Assembly: GCF_003258515.1 (NCBI RefSeq)
Contig: NZ_QGEH01000001.1
Coordinates: forward strand, 1,426,001-1,490,000
Length of the DNA: 64,000 bases
Direction: 5' to 3'
From: Marinobacter bohaiensis
Lineage (GTDB): Bacteria; Pseudomonadota; Gammaproteobacteria; Pseudomonadales; Oleiphilaceae
Of the stretch, positions 18,036 to 27,376 are shown in pieces (positions within the stretch are counted from its first letter, which is position 1; each line of letters starts with the position of its first letter). Both the position numbers and the translations under genes were made by a program. A model generated the notes under the pieces. That model did not search any database. It saw nothing but the letters and a program-made list of their open reading frames with translations, and was not told where the DNA came from.

Positions 18036-18881
18036 ATGCTGAGTTATCTCCACGCTTTCCACGCCGGCAATTTTGCCGATGTCCACAAGCACATCGGGTT
18101 GTTCCTGGCGCTACGCCTGTTGCAGAAGAAACCGTCCGCCGTGGCCTGTTTCGATACCCACGGCGGCAGTGCCTCTTACGACCTGGAGGGAGAACGACCG
18201 CGCAAGACCGGTGAGGCCGACGAAGGCATCCGCAAACTGTGGGCGTGTCGTGACGATTTGCAGCACCCGCTCTGGAAAGAGGTCTGGCGCCTGTTGGATG
18301 GGCCGGATTCGCCGGGCGGTGAAACACTGCGGTTTTACCCGGGGTCGCCGGCCTGGTTCGAACAACTGGCGCGGGACCAGGACCGGTTCACCGTATTTGA
18401 GCTTCACTCCGGCGAGAGCCAGCGGCTGCACGACTGGGCCCGTACACGCCGGGTCGATGTGCGGGCCGAGGACGGGTTTACCGGCCTGCTCAGGGCTTTG
18501 CCGCCGAAAGAGCCGCGCCTGCTGACGCTGATCGATCCGCCGTACGAGGTGAAGGACGATTACCTGACCACCGCGGAAACGGTCATCAAGGCCTGGCAGC
18601 GCTGCCGCCATGGTGTCTATCTTGTATGGTATCCGATACTGCCGGATGCCCGGCATGAGGCCATGATCCGCCGCCTGCAGGACAGCCCCGTGCGCAAGGT
18701 GCTGCATAGCCAGTACCGCCTGGAAACACCGCCGGAGCGGGGAATGGCCGGGTCGGGGCTGTTGCTGGTGAACCCGCCCTGGGAATGGGCGGGCCTGATG
18801 GAAAGTATGCTGGAGGAGGTGCGTAGCAGCGGCGCGATCGATGCCCGGCAACGCATCGACTGGGCGGTACCCGAAGCCTGA
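18036..18881 (+). CDS. rlmJ: 23S rRNA (adenine(2030)-N(6))-methyltransferase RlmJ
   Basis: A 281-residue Rossmann-fold methyltransferase. The N-terminus 'MLSYLHAFHAGNFADVHKH' is diagnostic for RlmJ, and the catalytic Asp-Pro-Pro-Tyr motif is present in 'LIDPPYEV'. 'FDTHGGSASYDL' matches the SAM-binding region. It methylates A2030 of 23S rRNA using SAM. The ATG at 18036 was chosen because it starts exactly at the conserved N-terminus; the frame is open 81 bases further upstream. It stands alone, diverging from the iron operon. Confidence 0.93.
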   Translation: MLSYLHAFHAGNFADVHKHIGLFLALRLLQKKPSAVACFDTHGGSASYDLEGERPRKTGEADEGIRKLWACRDDLQHPLWKEVWRLLDGPDSPGGETLRFYPGSPAWFEQLARDQDRFTVFELHSGESQRLHDWARTRRVDVRAEDGFTGLLRALPPKEPRLLTLIDPPYEVKDDYLTTAETVIKAWQRCRHGVYLVWYPILPDARHEAMIRRLQDSPVRKVLHSQYRLETPPERGMAGSGLLLVNPPWEWAGLMESMLEEVRSSGAIDARQRIDWAVPEA

Positions 18882-18943
18882 CCGGCCGCCCCGGTATCTC
18901 GCGCTCCTCCGCCACCACAGACCGAAAGACGCAAGGAGCACCT

Positions 18944-19354
18944 ATGTCCTCGATTCATCCGTCCCGCGATCGTCTTGAATCCCTCGTGCAACGCTTCTCC
19001 CCGGAGGAACCGGTGGTGATGCTCAACCTGCTGCGCTTCCGGGAGGAGGCGAGCTATGCCGAAGAAACCGACGAGCGGCCCTGTTCCGGGCGCGAAGCCT
19101 ATGCCCGCTACAGCAAGCTGGCGCTCGGCCAACTGGCCCGCGTTGGTGCCCGGCCGGAATGGATGGGGCAGGCCATGGCGCCGGTGATCGCGCCGCACGA
19201 CGAGGACTGGGACGAAGTGCTGCTGGTGCGTTATCCCTCGGCCCAGGCTTTCCTTAACATGGTGGCCGCGCCGGAGTATCGGGCCATTGTGCATCACCGC
19301 ACGGCGGCCCTGGCCGATTCCCGCCTGATTGCCATGCGCCCTCAGTCCTCCTGA
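18944..19354 (+). CDS. DUF1330-like dimeric alpha-beta barrel protein
   Basis: A 136-residue protein with 'PVVMLNLLRFREEA' near the N-terminus and 'VLLVRYPSAQAFLNMVAAPEYRAIVHHR' in the second half, the pattern of DUF1330/EthD-like ferredoxin-fold proteins. GCAAGGAGCACC precedes the ATG. The function is unknown; related proteins act as small dimeric enzymes or binders. It is followed after one base by the next gene, so the two are translationally close. Confidence 0.8.
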   Translation: MSSIHPSRDRLESLVQRFSPEEPVVMLNLLRFREEASYAEETDERPCSGREAYARYSKLALGQLARVGARPEWMGQAMAPVIAPHDEDWDEVLLVRYPSAQAFLNMVAAPEYRAIVHHRTAALADSRLIAMRPQSS

Positions 19355-19355
19355 T

Positions 19356-20543
19356 ATGGGCGTCGATTCCGATTCCGGTCACCCGCAGCTCGTGGCGCGG
19401 GATCAGTGGGCCCTGCCGACCACCTCGGTACACCGCACCCTGCGCGATGCCCTGGCGGATGTGTTCGCCCGGGTGCGGGCGCCGGACTGGCTGCAGGACG
19501 AGCGCGACGCCGACGGCGAGTCCCTGCAGCCGCTAAGCGACCAGCAACTCGCCCGTTGGGCGCCGGCTCCGGATTGGCGCCGGGGCCTGGCCGGCTTTGC
19601 CGATGGCCTGGACCAGTGGCGCAATCGCTGGCGCGACAGTCAGCCGGTGACCTTTCTGGTGGCACCGCCTTTTTCGGGTGTGACGCAAGCACTGGAGGCG
19701 TTGGCCGAAGACCGCCAGTGGCGCCTGATCCAGCCGCCGCCCGGTGGCAGCATCCACCGCGGGGAAGACCTGCAGGCCTGGTGGGCCCAGTTCGAGGGCG
19801 ACGAGCCCTGGGTCTTGCCGGAACTGGGCCATTGCTGGCTGCGCACGCCCGGTGGGCTGGCACTGGTGCGCCGGCTGCTGGGCGCCGCCACCGAGGGATC
19901 GCTGGGGCCTGGAATCGTGGCCGCGTCCAGTTGGTGCTGGACGTTCTGGAACCACCTGATGCCGGAGTTGCGTGTGCCGGTGGTCACCGCCCAGGCCTTC
20001 GACAGCGAGCGTCTGGGCCAGTGGCTGACCACCCTGGAGAACGACACGCGGCCCCGTTTCCACCTGACCACCGACGACAGCCTCGTGGCGGCCCCGGACG
20101 GTGAAGGCGAATCAGGTTTCCTGCGCGATCTGGCGGCCTGGTCCCGGGGCCTGCCGGAAGTTGCCTGGGCCGTGTGGCGTCGTGCTTTGCGGGCACGTCC
20201 CGAAGACAAGGCGGAGACGGCGGATGCAAACGGGGCGACTGACAACGGCGAGCGCTGCTGGGTGGTGCCCTGGTCGCAGTTGACCCTGCCGGCGCTGCCG
20301 CCGGGCGAATCCCGCCCGCTGGCTTTCGTGCTGCACGCGTTGCTGCTGCACCAGGGGCTCGATGAAAGCACCTTGCAGCCGGTCACCGGATTGGGGGATG
20401 ACGACATCCAGTTGGCGCTGCATTCCCTGCGCCGTGCGGAACTGGTGGAGCCGCACCCCCGGGGCTGGTTTGTCAGCGCCGGCGGCTATCCGGCGGTGCG
20501 GCGTTACCTGCAGAGTGAAGGGTTCGCCGTGGACGGTTTCTGA
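19356..20543 (+). CDS. Uncharacterised protein with degenerate P-loop ATPase-like layout
   Basis: A 395-residue protein of no family I can name. 'FLVAPPFSGVTQALEAL' sits where an ATPase would have a Walker A loop, but lacks the GKT/GKS residues. 'EPWVLPELGHCWLRTPGGLALVRRLLG' resembles a Walker B/helical region. The last about 80 residues look like a winged helix ('LHSLRRAELVEPHPRGWFVSAGGYPAVRRYL'). The ATG at 19356 lies one base after the previous stop; an upstream ATG at 19329 overlaps that gene. It is followed after 34 bases by an MscS channel gene, suggesting a functional or regulatory link. Confidence 0.7.
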   Translation: MGVDSDSGHPQLVARDQWALPTTSVHRTLRDALADVFARVRAPDWLQDERDADGESLQPLSDQQLARWAPAPDWRRGLAGFADGLDQWRNRWRDSQPVTFLVAPPFSGVTQALEALAEDRQWRLIQPPPGGSIHRGEDLQAWWAQFEGDEPWVLPELGHCWLRTPGGLALVRRLLGAATEGSLGPGIVAASSWCWTFWNHLMPELRVPVVTAQAFDSERLGQWLTTLENDTRPRFHLTTDDSLVAAPDGEGESGFLRDLAAWSRGLPEVAWAVWRRALRARPEDKAETADANGATDNGERCWVVPWSQLTLPALPPGESRPLAFVLHALLLHQGLDESTLQPVTGLGDDDIQLALHSLRRAELVEPHPRGWFVSAGGYPAVRRYLQSEGFAVDGF

Positions 20544-20577
20544 GGCGGGGCCGCACCGGTTAATAGAGGAGACAGCG

Positions 20578-21381
20578 ATGGAAGAGCTGGGACTGGGCAA
20601 GGCGCTGGAAGCGATCACCTCCGGCGCGTTGCTGGATGCGATTCTGCTGGCGATTGGCGCCTGGGTGCTGATCGTCGCCATCCAGTTGGCGGTGCCGCGG
20701 GTGGCGTCGCGCTTCTCCGGCAAGACCCGGCTGTACATCCTGGCGGTGGCCCCGCTGCTGAGGCTGGTGATCATCGTCGGCGTGATCATTCTGGTGGTGC
20801 CGATCCTGGTGGAGCCCACGTTCGAGAACCTGATTGCCATCTTCGGGGCGCTGGCCCTCGCGTTGGGGTTCGCGTTCAAGGACTACGCCAACAGCCTGCT
20901 GGCGGGTATCGTGACCCTTTACGAGATGCCATACCGGCCCGGTGACTGGATCGAGGTGGATGGCCGCTACGGTGAAGTCCGCGCCATCGGTACCCGGGCG
21001 GCGACCATCGTCACCGCGGACGACACGGCGGTGGTGATTCCCCACAGCAAGCTCTGGGACGCGTTGATCGCCAACGCCAACAGCGGCACCAGCAACCTGA
21101 TGTGCGTGGCCGAGTTCTACCTGGCACCGGAGCACGACGCCGCCGAAGTCCGTACAGCCCTGCGCGATGTCGCTTTTACCAGCCCTTGGGTGAAGACCTA
21201 TCAGCCGGTTATCGTTGTGCTCAGCGAAACGCCCTGGGGCACCCGTTACCGGGTCAAGGCTTACCCGATCGATCCGCGTGACCAGTTCCAGTTCATCTCC
21301 GATCTCACCATCCGCGGCAAGGTGGCGCTTCGGCAACTCAATGCGACCCCGGTGACCGCGCCGGTGGCGGTCGGCCCGTAG
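20578..21381 (+). CDS. Small-conductance mechanosensitive channel, MscS family
   Basis: A 267-residue inner-membrane channel. Three membrane helices lie at about residues 16-38, 48-72 and 78-105. The third, Gly/Ala-rich, pore-lining helix reads 'GALALALGFAFKDYANSLLAG', the MscS pore signature. A cytosolic beta domain follows ('RPGDWIEVDGRYGEVRAIGTRAATI'). AGAGGAGACAGCG precedes the ATG. It releases solutes on hypo-osmotic shock, sensible for a marine or halophilic host. It is probably cotranscribed with the gene before it. Confidence 0.92.
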   Translation: MEELGLGKALEAITSGALLDAILLAIGAWVLIVAIQLAVPRVASRFSGKTRLYILAVAPLLRLVIIVGVIILVVPILVEPTFENLIAIFGALALALGFAFKDYANSLLAGIVTLYEMPYRPGDWIEVDGRYGEVRAIGTRAATIVTADDTAVVIPHSKLWDALIANANSGTSNLMCVAEFYLAPEHDAAEVRTALRDVAFTSPWVKTYQPVIVVLSETPWGTRYRVKAYPIDPRDQFQFISDLTIRGKVALRQLNATPVTAPVAVGP

Positions 21382-21413
21382 TGGCCGCCGACCTGGACAC
21401 AAGGACCACTGTC

Positions 21414-22421
21414 ATGAAATACCCGATCACCCTCACTCTGCTGGCTACCGCTTCGCTGCTGGGCGGTTGCGCCAGCGGTGGTGCCGTGGATGCGCCCGAC
21501 CTGATCCCGGGCGAACTGGCCGCGGGGCGTTATATGGCAGAGGACGAAAACCAGGTCTGGGTCTTCTGGCCCAACGGTGTGTTTGAACGCGCTCTGGCCC
21601 GGTCTGCCGACAAACCGCCGGTCATCGACTGGGGGCAGTGGTGGCCGGTGCCGGGCGATCAGACCCTGGTGGCGCGGGGCGATGGTGCTGCGCCGGAGAT
21701 GCTGCGGATCGTGTCGGGGAAAACGCTGGCGTTGCCGGTCGCCGGGACGGCGGCGCCGGTCGAGCTGGAATGGGAAGACGCTCCGGCGCCGCTGCAACAG
21801 GACCGGTCCATGGCGCTGTGTTTCATGACGATGGCGGACGCGCCGCTGGCCTATGATCCCCGCACCATGCGTAACTGGCCGGTGGCGATGGAACAGGCCT
21901 ACCCGCAACTGGAAACCATCTACGCCCAGTCGGAGCGCCAGCCGCCGCAACGGGTGGCGGTGAGCGTCGATGGCCACTGGGTTCAATGGGAAGCGCCGGA
22001 CGCCGGCGGCGAACAGCTCTTCCTGAGGGTGTCGCAGGTGAACGGCGTGATGGATGCGGACTCTCTGCGCTGCCCGGCGCTGGACCTGCAGGGCCAGGAC
22101 TGGGTCCTGCGACAGCTGGACCGCCAACCGGTCCAGACGGAGGGCGATCACGACCCGGTGCACATCACCTTCGGAGAGGATCGCCGTGCGCACGGACTGG
22201 CGGGATGCAATCGTTTCAGCGGTCCGTTTGAACGGCGTCGGGATGCCCTGAGCCTGGGGCCGCTGGCCACCACTCGCATGATGTGCCCGCAACGGCAGGA
22301 AACCGAACAGGCGTTCCTGGATGCGCTCGGCCGCACCGAACGCTTTGCCATTGAGGGGCGCCGTCTGTTTCTGATGTCTGGTAACGGGCAGGTACTGGCG
22401 GTGTTGCGCGCTTCAGAATGA
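21414..22421 (+). CDS. META-domain (HslJ-like) lipoprotein
   Basis: A 335-residue lipoprotein (lipobox Leu-Gly-Gly-Cys, Cys19). The C-terminal third is a META/HslJ domain, with 'HGLAGCNRFSGPFE' and 'LGPLATTRMMCP' as its two conserved blocks and the usual Cys pair. The middle part resembles COG3650/YbaY-like beta domains. ATG 21414 was chosen because it starts the signal peptide. META proteins are envelope-stress or copper/heat-linked, with no defined activity. It ends just before a strong bidirectional terminator. Confidence 0.85.
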   Translation: MKYPITLTLLATASLLGGCASGGAVDAPDLIPGELAAGRYMAEDENQVWVFWPNGVFERALARSADKPPVIDWGQWWPVPGDQTLVARGDGAAPEMLRIVSGKTLALPVAGTAAPVELEWEDAPAPLQQDRSMALCFMTMADAPLAYDPRTMRNWPVAMEQAYPQLETIYAQSERQPPQRVAVSVDGHWVQWEAPDAGGEQLFLRVSQVNGVMDADSLRCPALDLQGQDWVLRQLDRQPVQTEGDHDPVHITFGEDRRAHGLAGCNRFSGPFERRRDALSLGPLATTRMMCPQRQETEQAFLDALGRTERFAIEGRRLFLMSGNGQVLAVLRASE

Positions 22422-22436
22422 CGGGGCGCGAAGCAT

Positions 22437-22470
22437 AAAAAAGGCGTGACCCGAGGGCCACGCCTTTTTT
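22437..22470. terminator. Bidirectional intrinsic terminator
   Basis: A perfect 12-bp stem including an A6 and a T6 tract (AAAAAAGGCGTG / CACGCCTTTTTT) closes a 10-base loop. It separates the convergent META lipoprotein and TRAP substrate-binding genes and would serve both. Confidence 0.9.
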
Positions 22471-22492
22471 CAATGCGAGGAAGCGGTCTGGA

Positions 22493-23608
22493 TCAGGAAC
22501 CCTGTTCCATCTCCGCTTCTTTCTCCTTGACCATGGAGGTGATGGTGTCCAGCACCTGCTGGCCACGCTCGCCGGCGGCCTCGATGTAGGTGTCACGAAC
22601 GCCCATGCTGGCTTCCCGGAAGGCCTGACGCTCTTCGTCGGTCAGCTCGATAACCTCGATGTCGCTGTTGTTCTTGATCTTCTCAAGACGCTCCTGGTTG
22701 AACTGCGACTGCTTGTCGTAGATGTAGTCGACCAGGTTGTCACGCGCGGTGTTCAGAGCGGTGCGCTGATCCTCCGGCAGCCCCTCGTACCAGTCCTTGC
22801 CAGCAATCACGGTGGCGATGAACTGGGCGTGGTGGGCCAGGGTCATGGCTTCCTGTACTTCGTAGAAGCTCATTTCCTCGATGGCGAAGATCGGGTTGAC
22901 CTGACCATCGATCTGCTTCAGCTGGAGGCCACTGTAGACCTCAGAATAGGGCATCGGGGTCGGGTTGGCGCCGTAGGCCTTGTAGGATTCGGTCAGAATC
23001 GGCGAGGTCATGGTGCGCATCTTGAAGTCTTCGAAGTCGGCCGGGGTACGCAGCGGCTTGTTGCCGGTCCAGACCATCCAGCCTTCCGGCACAATGCTCA
23101 GCAGCTCCAGGCCCTGGGCGTTGTAGCGGTCAGAGAACAGGTCGTGGACCTTGTCGCTGGACAGCACGGCCTTGTTGACGTCGTTGTTGTCAGACAGCAC
23201 GAAGTGCAGGGTGAAAATACCCACTTCGGGAATGACAGAGGCCAGGTGGCCCGGAGACGCAAAGGCCAGCTCGACAGCGCCCTGCTGGACCAGTTCGGTC
23301 AACTGGGAGGACGTGCCCAGGGAGCCGTAGGGGTAGATCTCTACCTTGACGCCACCGTCAGTGGCTTCCTCGATTTCTTTCTTGAATTCCTGGGCGTAGG
23401 CATCCTGCACACTGCCCTCGATTTCTTCGAGCGCGAAGCGCCAGGTCACCGGCTCACTCTTGGCCGCGGATTCGGACGATGAGCTGGAACTTTCCTGCTG
23501 GGTATTCGCATCCTGGTTGGCGCTGTCATCGCCTGATTCCGAACACCCGACAAGGGCGAATGCCATCAGAATTGTCAGGCTTCCGAGCCAGCGAATGAGT
23601 CTTCTCAT
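22493..23608 (-). CDS. TRAP transporter substrate-binding protein, DctP family (lipid-anchored)
   Basis: A 371-residue solute receptor with lipobox Leu-Val-Gly-Cys (Cys22) followed by a Ser/Glu/Asn-rich linker of about 30 residues, so it is membrane-tethered rather than freely periplasmic. The DctP fold is clear: 'YPYGSLGTSSQLTELVQQGAVELAF' and 'PLRTPADFEDFKMRTM', which includes the conserved substrate-carboxylate Arg. It delivers an organic acid to the DctQM permease encoded divergently 130 bases away. The substrate cannot be assigned. Confidence 0.9.
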   Translation of the reverse strand: MRRLIRWLGSLTILMAFALVGCSESGDDSANQDANTQQESSSSSSESAAKSEPVTWRFALEEIEGSVQDAYAQEFKKEIEEATDGGVKVEIYPYGSLGTSSQLTELVQQGAVELAFASPGHLASVIPEVGIFTLHFVLSDNNDVNKAVLSSDKVHDLFSDRYNAQGLELLSIVPEGWMVWTGNKPLRTPADFEDFKMRTMTSPILTESYKAYGANPTPMPYSEVYSGLQLKQIDGQVNPIFAIEEMSFYEVQEAMTLAHHAQFIATVIAGKDWYEGLPEDQRTALNTARDNLVDYIYDKQSQFNQERLEKIKNNSDIEVIELTDEERQAFREASMGVRDTYIEAAGERGQQVLDTITSMVKEKEAEMEQGS

Positions 23609-23675
23609 GTTCTTATCTCCTTTAGAGTTCTAACCAATGTGGCCACGATAACACACTATCAAATAGACATATTTC

Positions 23676-23706
23676 TTGAAGTCTGCCATCTATTACAACG
23701 TATACT
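23676..23706 (+). promoter_or_regulatory. Candidate promoter for dctQM
   Basis: TTGAAG (23676-23681) and TATACT (23701-23706) are spaced by 19 bases in the AT-rich divergent region, 32 bases before the dctQ start codon. The spacing is slightly long, so this is tentative. Confidence 0.35.
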
Positions 23707-23738
23707 GTATTCACGTGAAAAGAAAATGGAGCGAGACC

Positions 23739-24425
23739 ATGGCTGAATCCAGGGGCGCGTCCGAAGGCCCAAAACATGGAAAGGCAAAGAAAGGGCCCTT
23801 TCATTTGCTGGATACCGGACTGAATGTAATTGAACAGGGCATCCTGATCGTCGGCATACTCATCATGGCTGCGGCCAGTATCGTCGGCGTCTTTGCCAGA
23901 AATATGGGCCACAGTCTGTCGTTTGTCGACGAATTGGCCCAGATTCTTGTAGTCATCGTGACCTTCGTTGGCGTCGGCCATGGCGTTCGCAATGCCCGCC
24001 ACATCCGAGTTTCCGCTGTTCATGACCTGCTGCCGCCCACAGGGCAGAAAATTCTCCTGACGATCGTCAGTTTCTTCTCCTGCGCGTTGCTGGCCCTGCT
24101 GGCGATGTATTCGATCGACTACATACAGAACCTGCGCCAGTCCGGTCGGGTGATGCCGTCGATGCAGTTCCCGCTGTGGATCCCCTACCTGATTGTCCCG
24201 ATCGGCCTGATCGTCGGTTCGGCGCAGTTCTTCCTGGCTGGTGTGCGCAACCTCATCAGCAAGGGGGCCTGGCTGTCCTGGCACCACCGGGACGAATACG
24301 AAGACGAACTGGCCATCGAGGCCGGTCTGTCGGAGGAGGAGCAGGCCTACTACCAGGAACAGAACGCCTCGGCCTCCACAAGCCAGCAGGACACCCAGCA
24401 GCAGAAGGAGAAGCCCAATGGCTGA
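23739..24425 (+). CDS. TRAP transporter small permease, DctQ family
   Basis: A 228-residue membrane protein with four hydrophobic helices (about residues 34-56, 65-85, 105-127 and 150-172) and polar tails at both ends. It contains the DctQ-type 'GVFARNMGHSLSFVDELAQ' and 'LLPPTGQKIL' regions. ATG 23739 with GGAGCGAG upstream was preferred over the ATG at 23676, which lies inside the likely promoter. Its C-terminal tail is unusually long and Gln/Ser-rich ('SASTSQQDTQQQKEK'). It overlaps dctM by 8 bases. Confidence 0.9.
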   Translation: MAESRGASEGPKHGKAKKGPFHLLDTGLNVIEQGILIVGILIMAAASIVGVFARNMGHSLSFVDELAQILVVIVTFVGVGHGVRNARHIRVSAVHDLLPPTGQKILLTIVSFFSCALLALLAMYSIDYIQNLRQSGRVMPSMQFPLWIPYLIVPIGLIVGSAQFFLAGVRNLISKGAWLSWHHRDEYEDELAIEAGLSEEEQAYYQEQNASASTSQQDTQQQKEKPNG

Positions 24426-25749
24426 TTTCATGGAGTGGCTCGGTCTGGCCGGGATGAGCATGCCGGTGATGGCCATCATTGTGGCGGTCGTCATGGTGGC
24501 GTTCCTGCTGATGGGGTTCCCGATGATGGTGCCGCTGCTGGTGGGGGCCATGGTGCTGCTGTTCTCCCAGTTCCCGTTCCTGGAAGGCTCGGTGATCATC
24601 CAGCAGATGATTGGCGGGATTTCCCAGAGCGTGCTGGTGGCGGTGCCCATGTTCATATTGGCGGCCGACATCATGATCAAGGGGCACACGGCGGACCGGC
24701 TGCTGGATCTGGTGTCCAAGTTCGTCGGCCACCTGCGTGGCGGGCTGCCGATGACCACCGCGATGTCCTGCACCCTGTTCGGTGCGGTGTCCGGTTCCAC
24801 CCAGGCCACGGTTGTGGCGATGGGCCAGCCGTTGCGGCCCAAGCTGATTGAGGCGGGTTACACCGACAAGTTCGCGATGGCGCTGATCATCAATGCCAGT
24901 GACATCGCCCTGCTGATTCCGCCGTCCATCGGCATGATCATCTACGGCGTGGTCTCCGGAACCTCGGTGGGCGACCTGTTCATCGCCGGTATCGGGCCGG
25001 GACTGATGATCCTGGTGCTGTTCTCCATCTACTGCTACTTCCTCTCGGTGAAGCTGAAGATTCCCGTTCTGCCTAAGGCGAGCTGGTCCGAACGCATGAC
25101 GGCCCTGAAGAAGGCGATTCTGCCCATGGGCTTCCCGGTGATCATCATCGGCGGGATCTACTCGGGCATGTTCAGCCCCACTGAAGCGGCGGCCATGTCG
25201 GTGGCCTATGCACTGGTGCTGGAGATGGTCATCTTCCGGCAGGTGCGCATGAGCGACTTGCCGGCGGTGGCGCTGTCGACCGGTCTGATCACCGCGGTGG
25301 TGTTTATCCTGGTGGCGGCCGGTACGGCCTTCTCCTGGGTGATTTCCTTCGCCAAGATTCCGGATCTGCTGCTGGGTGACGTGGTGGCCAATGCCGCGGA
25401 CAGCCCGTATTTCATCCTGGCGCTGATCTCGGTGTCCTACTTCGTCGGCTGTATGTTCGTCGACCCGATCGTGGTGATCCTGGTGCTGACTCCGATTTTC
25501 GCGCCGGCCGTGGCCGCTGCGGGGATCGATCCGGTGCTGGTGGGTACCCTGGTGACGCTGCAGGCGGCGATTGGCTCCGCAACACCACCGTTCGGCTGCG
25601 ACATCTTCACAGCGGTGGCGATCTTCAGGCGACCGTATCTGGAAGTGATCCGCGGCACACCGCCGTTCATCATCCTGTTGCTGCTGTCGACCGTGTTGCT
25701 GATCCTGTTCCCGCAGATCGCGCTGTTCCTGCCCGGGCTCATGCAGTAG
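24418..25749 (+). CDS. TRAP transporter large permease, DctM family
   Basis: A 443-residue inner-membrane protein with about 12 helices, the normal DctM length. Family markers include 'FGAVSGSTQATVVAMG' (about 121-136), 'IPPSIGMIIYG' and 'FSPTEAAAMSVAYAL'. It uses a sodium or proton gradient to import the substrate captured by the DctP protein. The start overlaps the dctQ stop, indicating translational coupling. A strong terminator follows. Confidence 0.92.
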   Translation: MADFMEWLGLAGMSMPVMAIIVAVVMVAFLLMGFPMMVPLLVGAMVLLFSQFPFLEGSVIIQQMIGGISQSVLVAVPMFILAADIMIKGHTADRLLDLVSKFVGHLRGGLPMTTAMSCTLFGAVSGSTQATVVAMGQPLRPKLIEAGYTDKFAMALIINASDIALLIPPSIGMIIYGVVSGTSVGDLFIAGIGPGLMILVLFSIYCYFLSVKLKIPVLPKASWSERMTALKKAILPMGFPVIIIGGIYSGMFSPTEAAAMSVAYALVLEMVIFRQVRMSDLPAVALSTGLITAVVFILVAAGTAFSWVISFAKIPDLLLGDVVANAADSPYFILALISVSYFVGCMFVDPIVVILVLTPIFAPAVAAAGIDPVLVGTLVTLQAAIGSATPPFGCDIFTAVAIFRRPYLEVIRGTPPFIILLLLSTVLLILFPQIALFLPGLMQ

Positions 25750-25774
25750 GCGGGCGCAGCCAACCGTCAGGCAC

Positions 25775-25805
25775 AAAAAACCCCGCTTGCGAGCGGGGTT
25801 TTTTT
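25775..25805. terminator. Bidirectional intrinsic terminator
   Basis: The stem AAAAAACCCCGCT / AGCGGGGTTTTTT, with a short loop and flanking A and T tracts, lies between the convergent dctM and DUF4168 genes. Confidence 0.92.
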
Positions 25806-25825
25806 ACGTCCGGAGAACGGACAGC

Positions 25826-26203
25826 TTACATCAGGGCGTCAACGCGATTGCGGACCTTTGGCTCGCTGTTGTAAGCGGTGGCGATGGCGTTGTACGTGGG
25901 GATGTCCAGACCCTTGTCCTGGATCGCGGAGACCATCTTGTCGTTGGCTTCCATCTGCAGCTTCTTGACCTTGGCCTTGTCTTCGGTTTCCTGGATCTGC
26001 GGGATGTATTCCTTGCGGATGGAGGAAATGTCCTTCTGGACCGTGACGAACTTCTTCAGCTCGGCGTCGGAGTAGTTGGTTTTCTGTGTGCCTGTCGCTG
26101 CTGGGTTCTCGTAACCCTGGTTCTGTGACGTGTTTTGTGCGAGAGCCGGTCCGGCAGCCAGCAGGGCCATGGAAACGGCAACGGAAGTCATCATGGTTTT
26201 CAT
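25826..26203 (-). CDS. DUF4168 periplasmic protein
   Basis: A 125-residue protein with a signal peptide (about residues 1-22, ending Ala-Leu-Ala). It matches the DUF4168 family: 'SDAELKKFVTVQKDISSIRKEYIPQIQ' followed by a charged helical segment and 'YNAIATAYNSEPKVRNRV' at the end. The function is unknown; the protein is small, helical and probably periplasmic. AAGGAG is present before the ATG on the minus strand. It is a single gene. Confidence 0.85.
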   Translation of the reverse strand: MKTMMTSVAVSMALLAAGPALAQNTSQNQGYENPAATGTQKTNYSDAELKKFVTVQKDISSIRKEYIPQIQETEDKAKVKKLQMEANDKMVSAIQDKGLDIPTYNAIATAYNSEPKVRNRVDALM

Positions 26204-26473
26204 CGTAATCTCCTTCGGTGGAGTGGTTTTCGCACGCTCCGGCCAGCACAGAGGGGTTATTGGCGACAGCCTGGCCGGGATGAACTGCGGTCACAGTGCC
26301 ACGGCTGCGTCATGGATCAAATTAAGGATTCCACATCTTGCGGTCATAATTTGTACAGAAATCCCGCGAGGTGGCGTCGTTGGGCGGTCTTGGTTATCCT
26401 GCCACGCCCGGGACCCCGCGCCGCACCGGGCGACGTGTCGTGAACGTGTTCGAATCAGCCGAAAGGAAGCCCC

Positions 26474-27376
26474 ATGAAGAACCAGAAGCAGGCCTTGATG
26501 TTTGGTGGTGCCACGGTACTGCTCTGGTCCACCGTGGCCACGGCTTTCAAACTGTCGCTGCGGGAAATGACGCCGTTCCAGCTGATGCTGATGGCGGGCT
26601 GCACGTCGGTCGTGGTGATTGGGGTTATCCTGGTGATTCAGGGGCGCGGTCGGGCGGTTTTTCAACTGACACCGAAACAGTACCTGAGTTCTGTTTTCTA
26701 TGGGCTGATCAACCCGGGGCTGTATTACATCGTTCTGTTCGGGGCGTTCGATCGCCTGCCGGCCCAGGAAGCGCAGCCGCTCAACTACACCTGGGCCCTG
26801 ACCCTGGCGTACCTGTCGGTGCCGCTGCTGGGGCAGCGTCTGAGTCGCGCGGACATCATCGCCGGCCTGATCTGCTACAGCGGCGTCGTGGTGATCGCCA
26901 CCCGGGGCGACATCCTGGGGCTGCAATTCTCCGACCCCATTGGCGTCGCCCTGGCGCTGGCCAGTACGGTGATCTGGGCGTTGTACTGGATCCTCAATAC
27001 CCGCGATCGCCGCGATCCGCTGGTGGGCCTGTTCCTCAATTTCCTGTTCGGGATGCCGTTTGTGGTGGCCCTGTGTCTGCTGACGGACGGTCTGCCCGAC
27101 GTCTCGCCGGTGGCCCTGTCCGCCTCGATCTACGTCGGCGTGTTCGAGATGGGGATTGCCTTCGTGCTGTGGATGTTCGCCATGAAGAAGGCCGAGAACA
27201 CGTCGCAGGTAAGCAACCTGATCTTCATCTCGCCGTTCCTGTCGCTGGTGTTCATCCACTTCATCCTGGGCGAGACGATTTATCATTCCACCTACGTGGG
27301 GCTGGTGCTCATCGTCGCCGGTTTGTGGTTTCAGCAGCGCGGCCGCAAACCGTCGCCGGAAGCCACCGCCGCATGA
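26474..27376 (+). CDS. EamA/DMT-family transporter
   Basis: A 300-residue inner-membrane protein with ten hydrophobic helices in two five-helix EamA repeats. The first contains 'WSTVATAFKLSL' and the second 'LASTVIWALYWILNTR'. Drug/metabolite transporters of this type export amino acids or metabolites; the substrate is not identifiable. GAAAGGAAGCCCC precedes the ATG. Its stop codon overlaps the start of the GIY-YIG gene (ATGA), so the two are coupled. Confidence 0.88.
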   Translation: MKNQKQALMFGGATVLLWSTVATAFKLSLREMTPFQLMLMAGCTSVVVIGVILVIQGRGRAVFQLTPKQYLSSVFYGLINPGLYYIVLFGAFDRLPAQEAQPLNYTWALTLAYLSVPLLGQRLSRADIIAGLICYSGVVVIATRGDILGLQFSDPIGVALALASTVIWALYWILNTRDRRDPLVGLFLNFLFGMPFVVALCLLTDGLPDVSPVALSASIYVGVFEMGIAFVLWMFAMKKAENTSQVSNLIFISPFLSLVFIHFILGETIYHSTYVGLVLIVAGLWFQQRGRKPSPEATAA

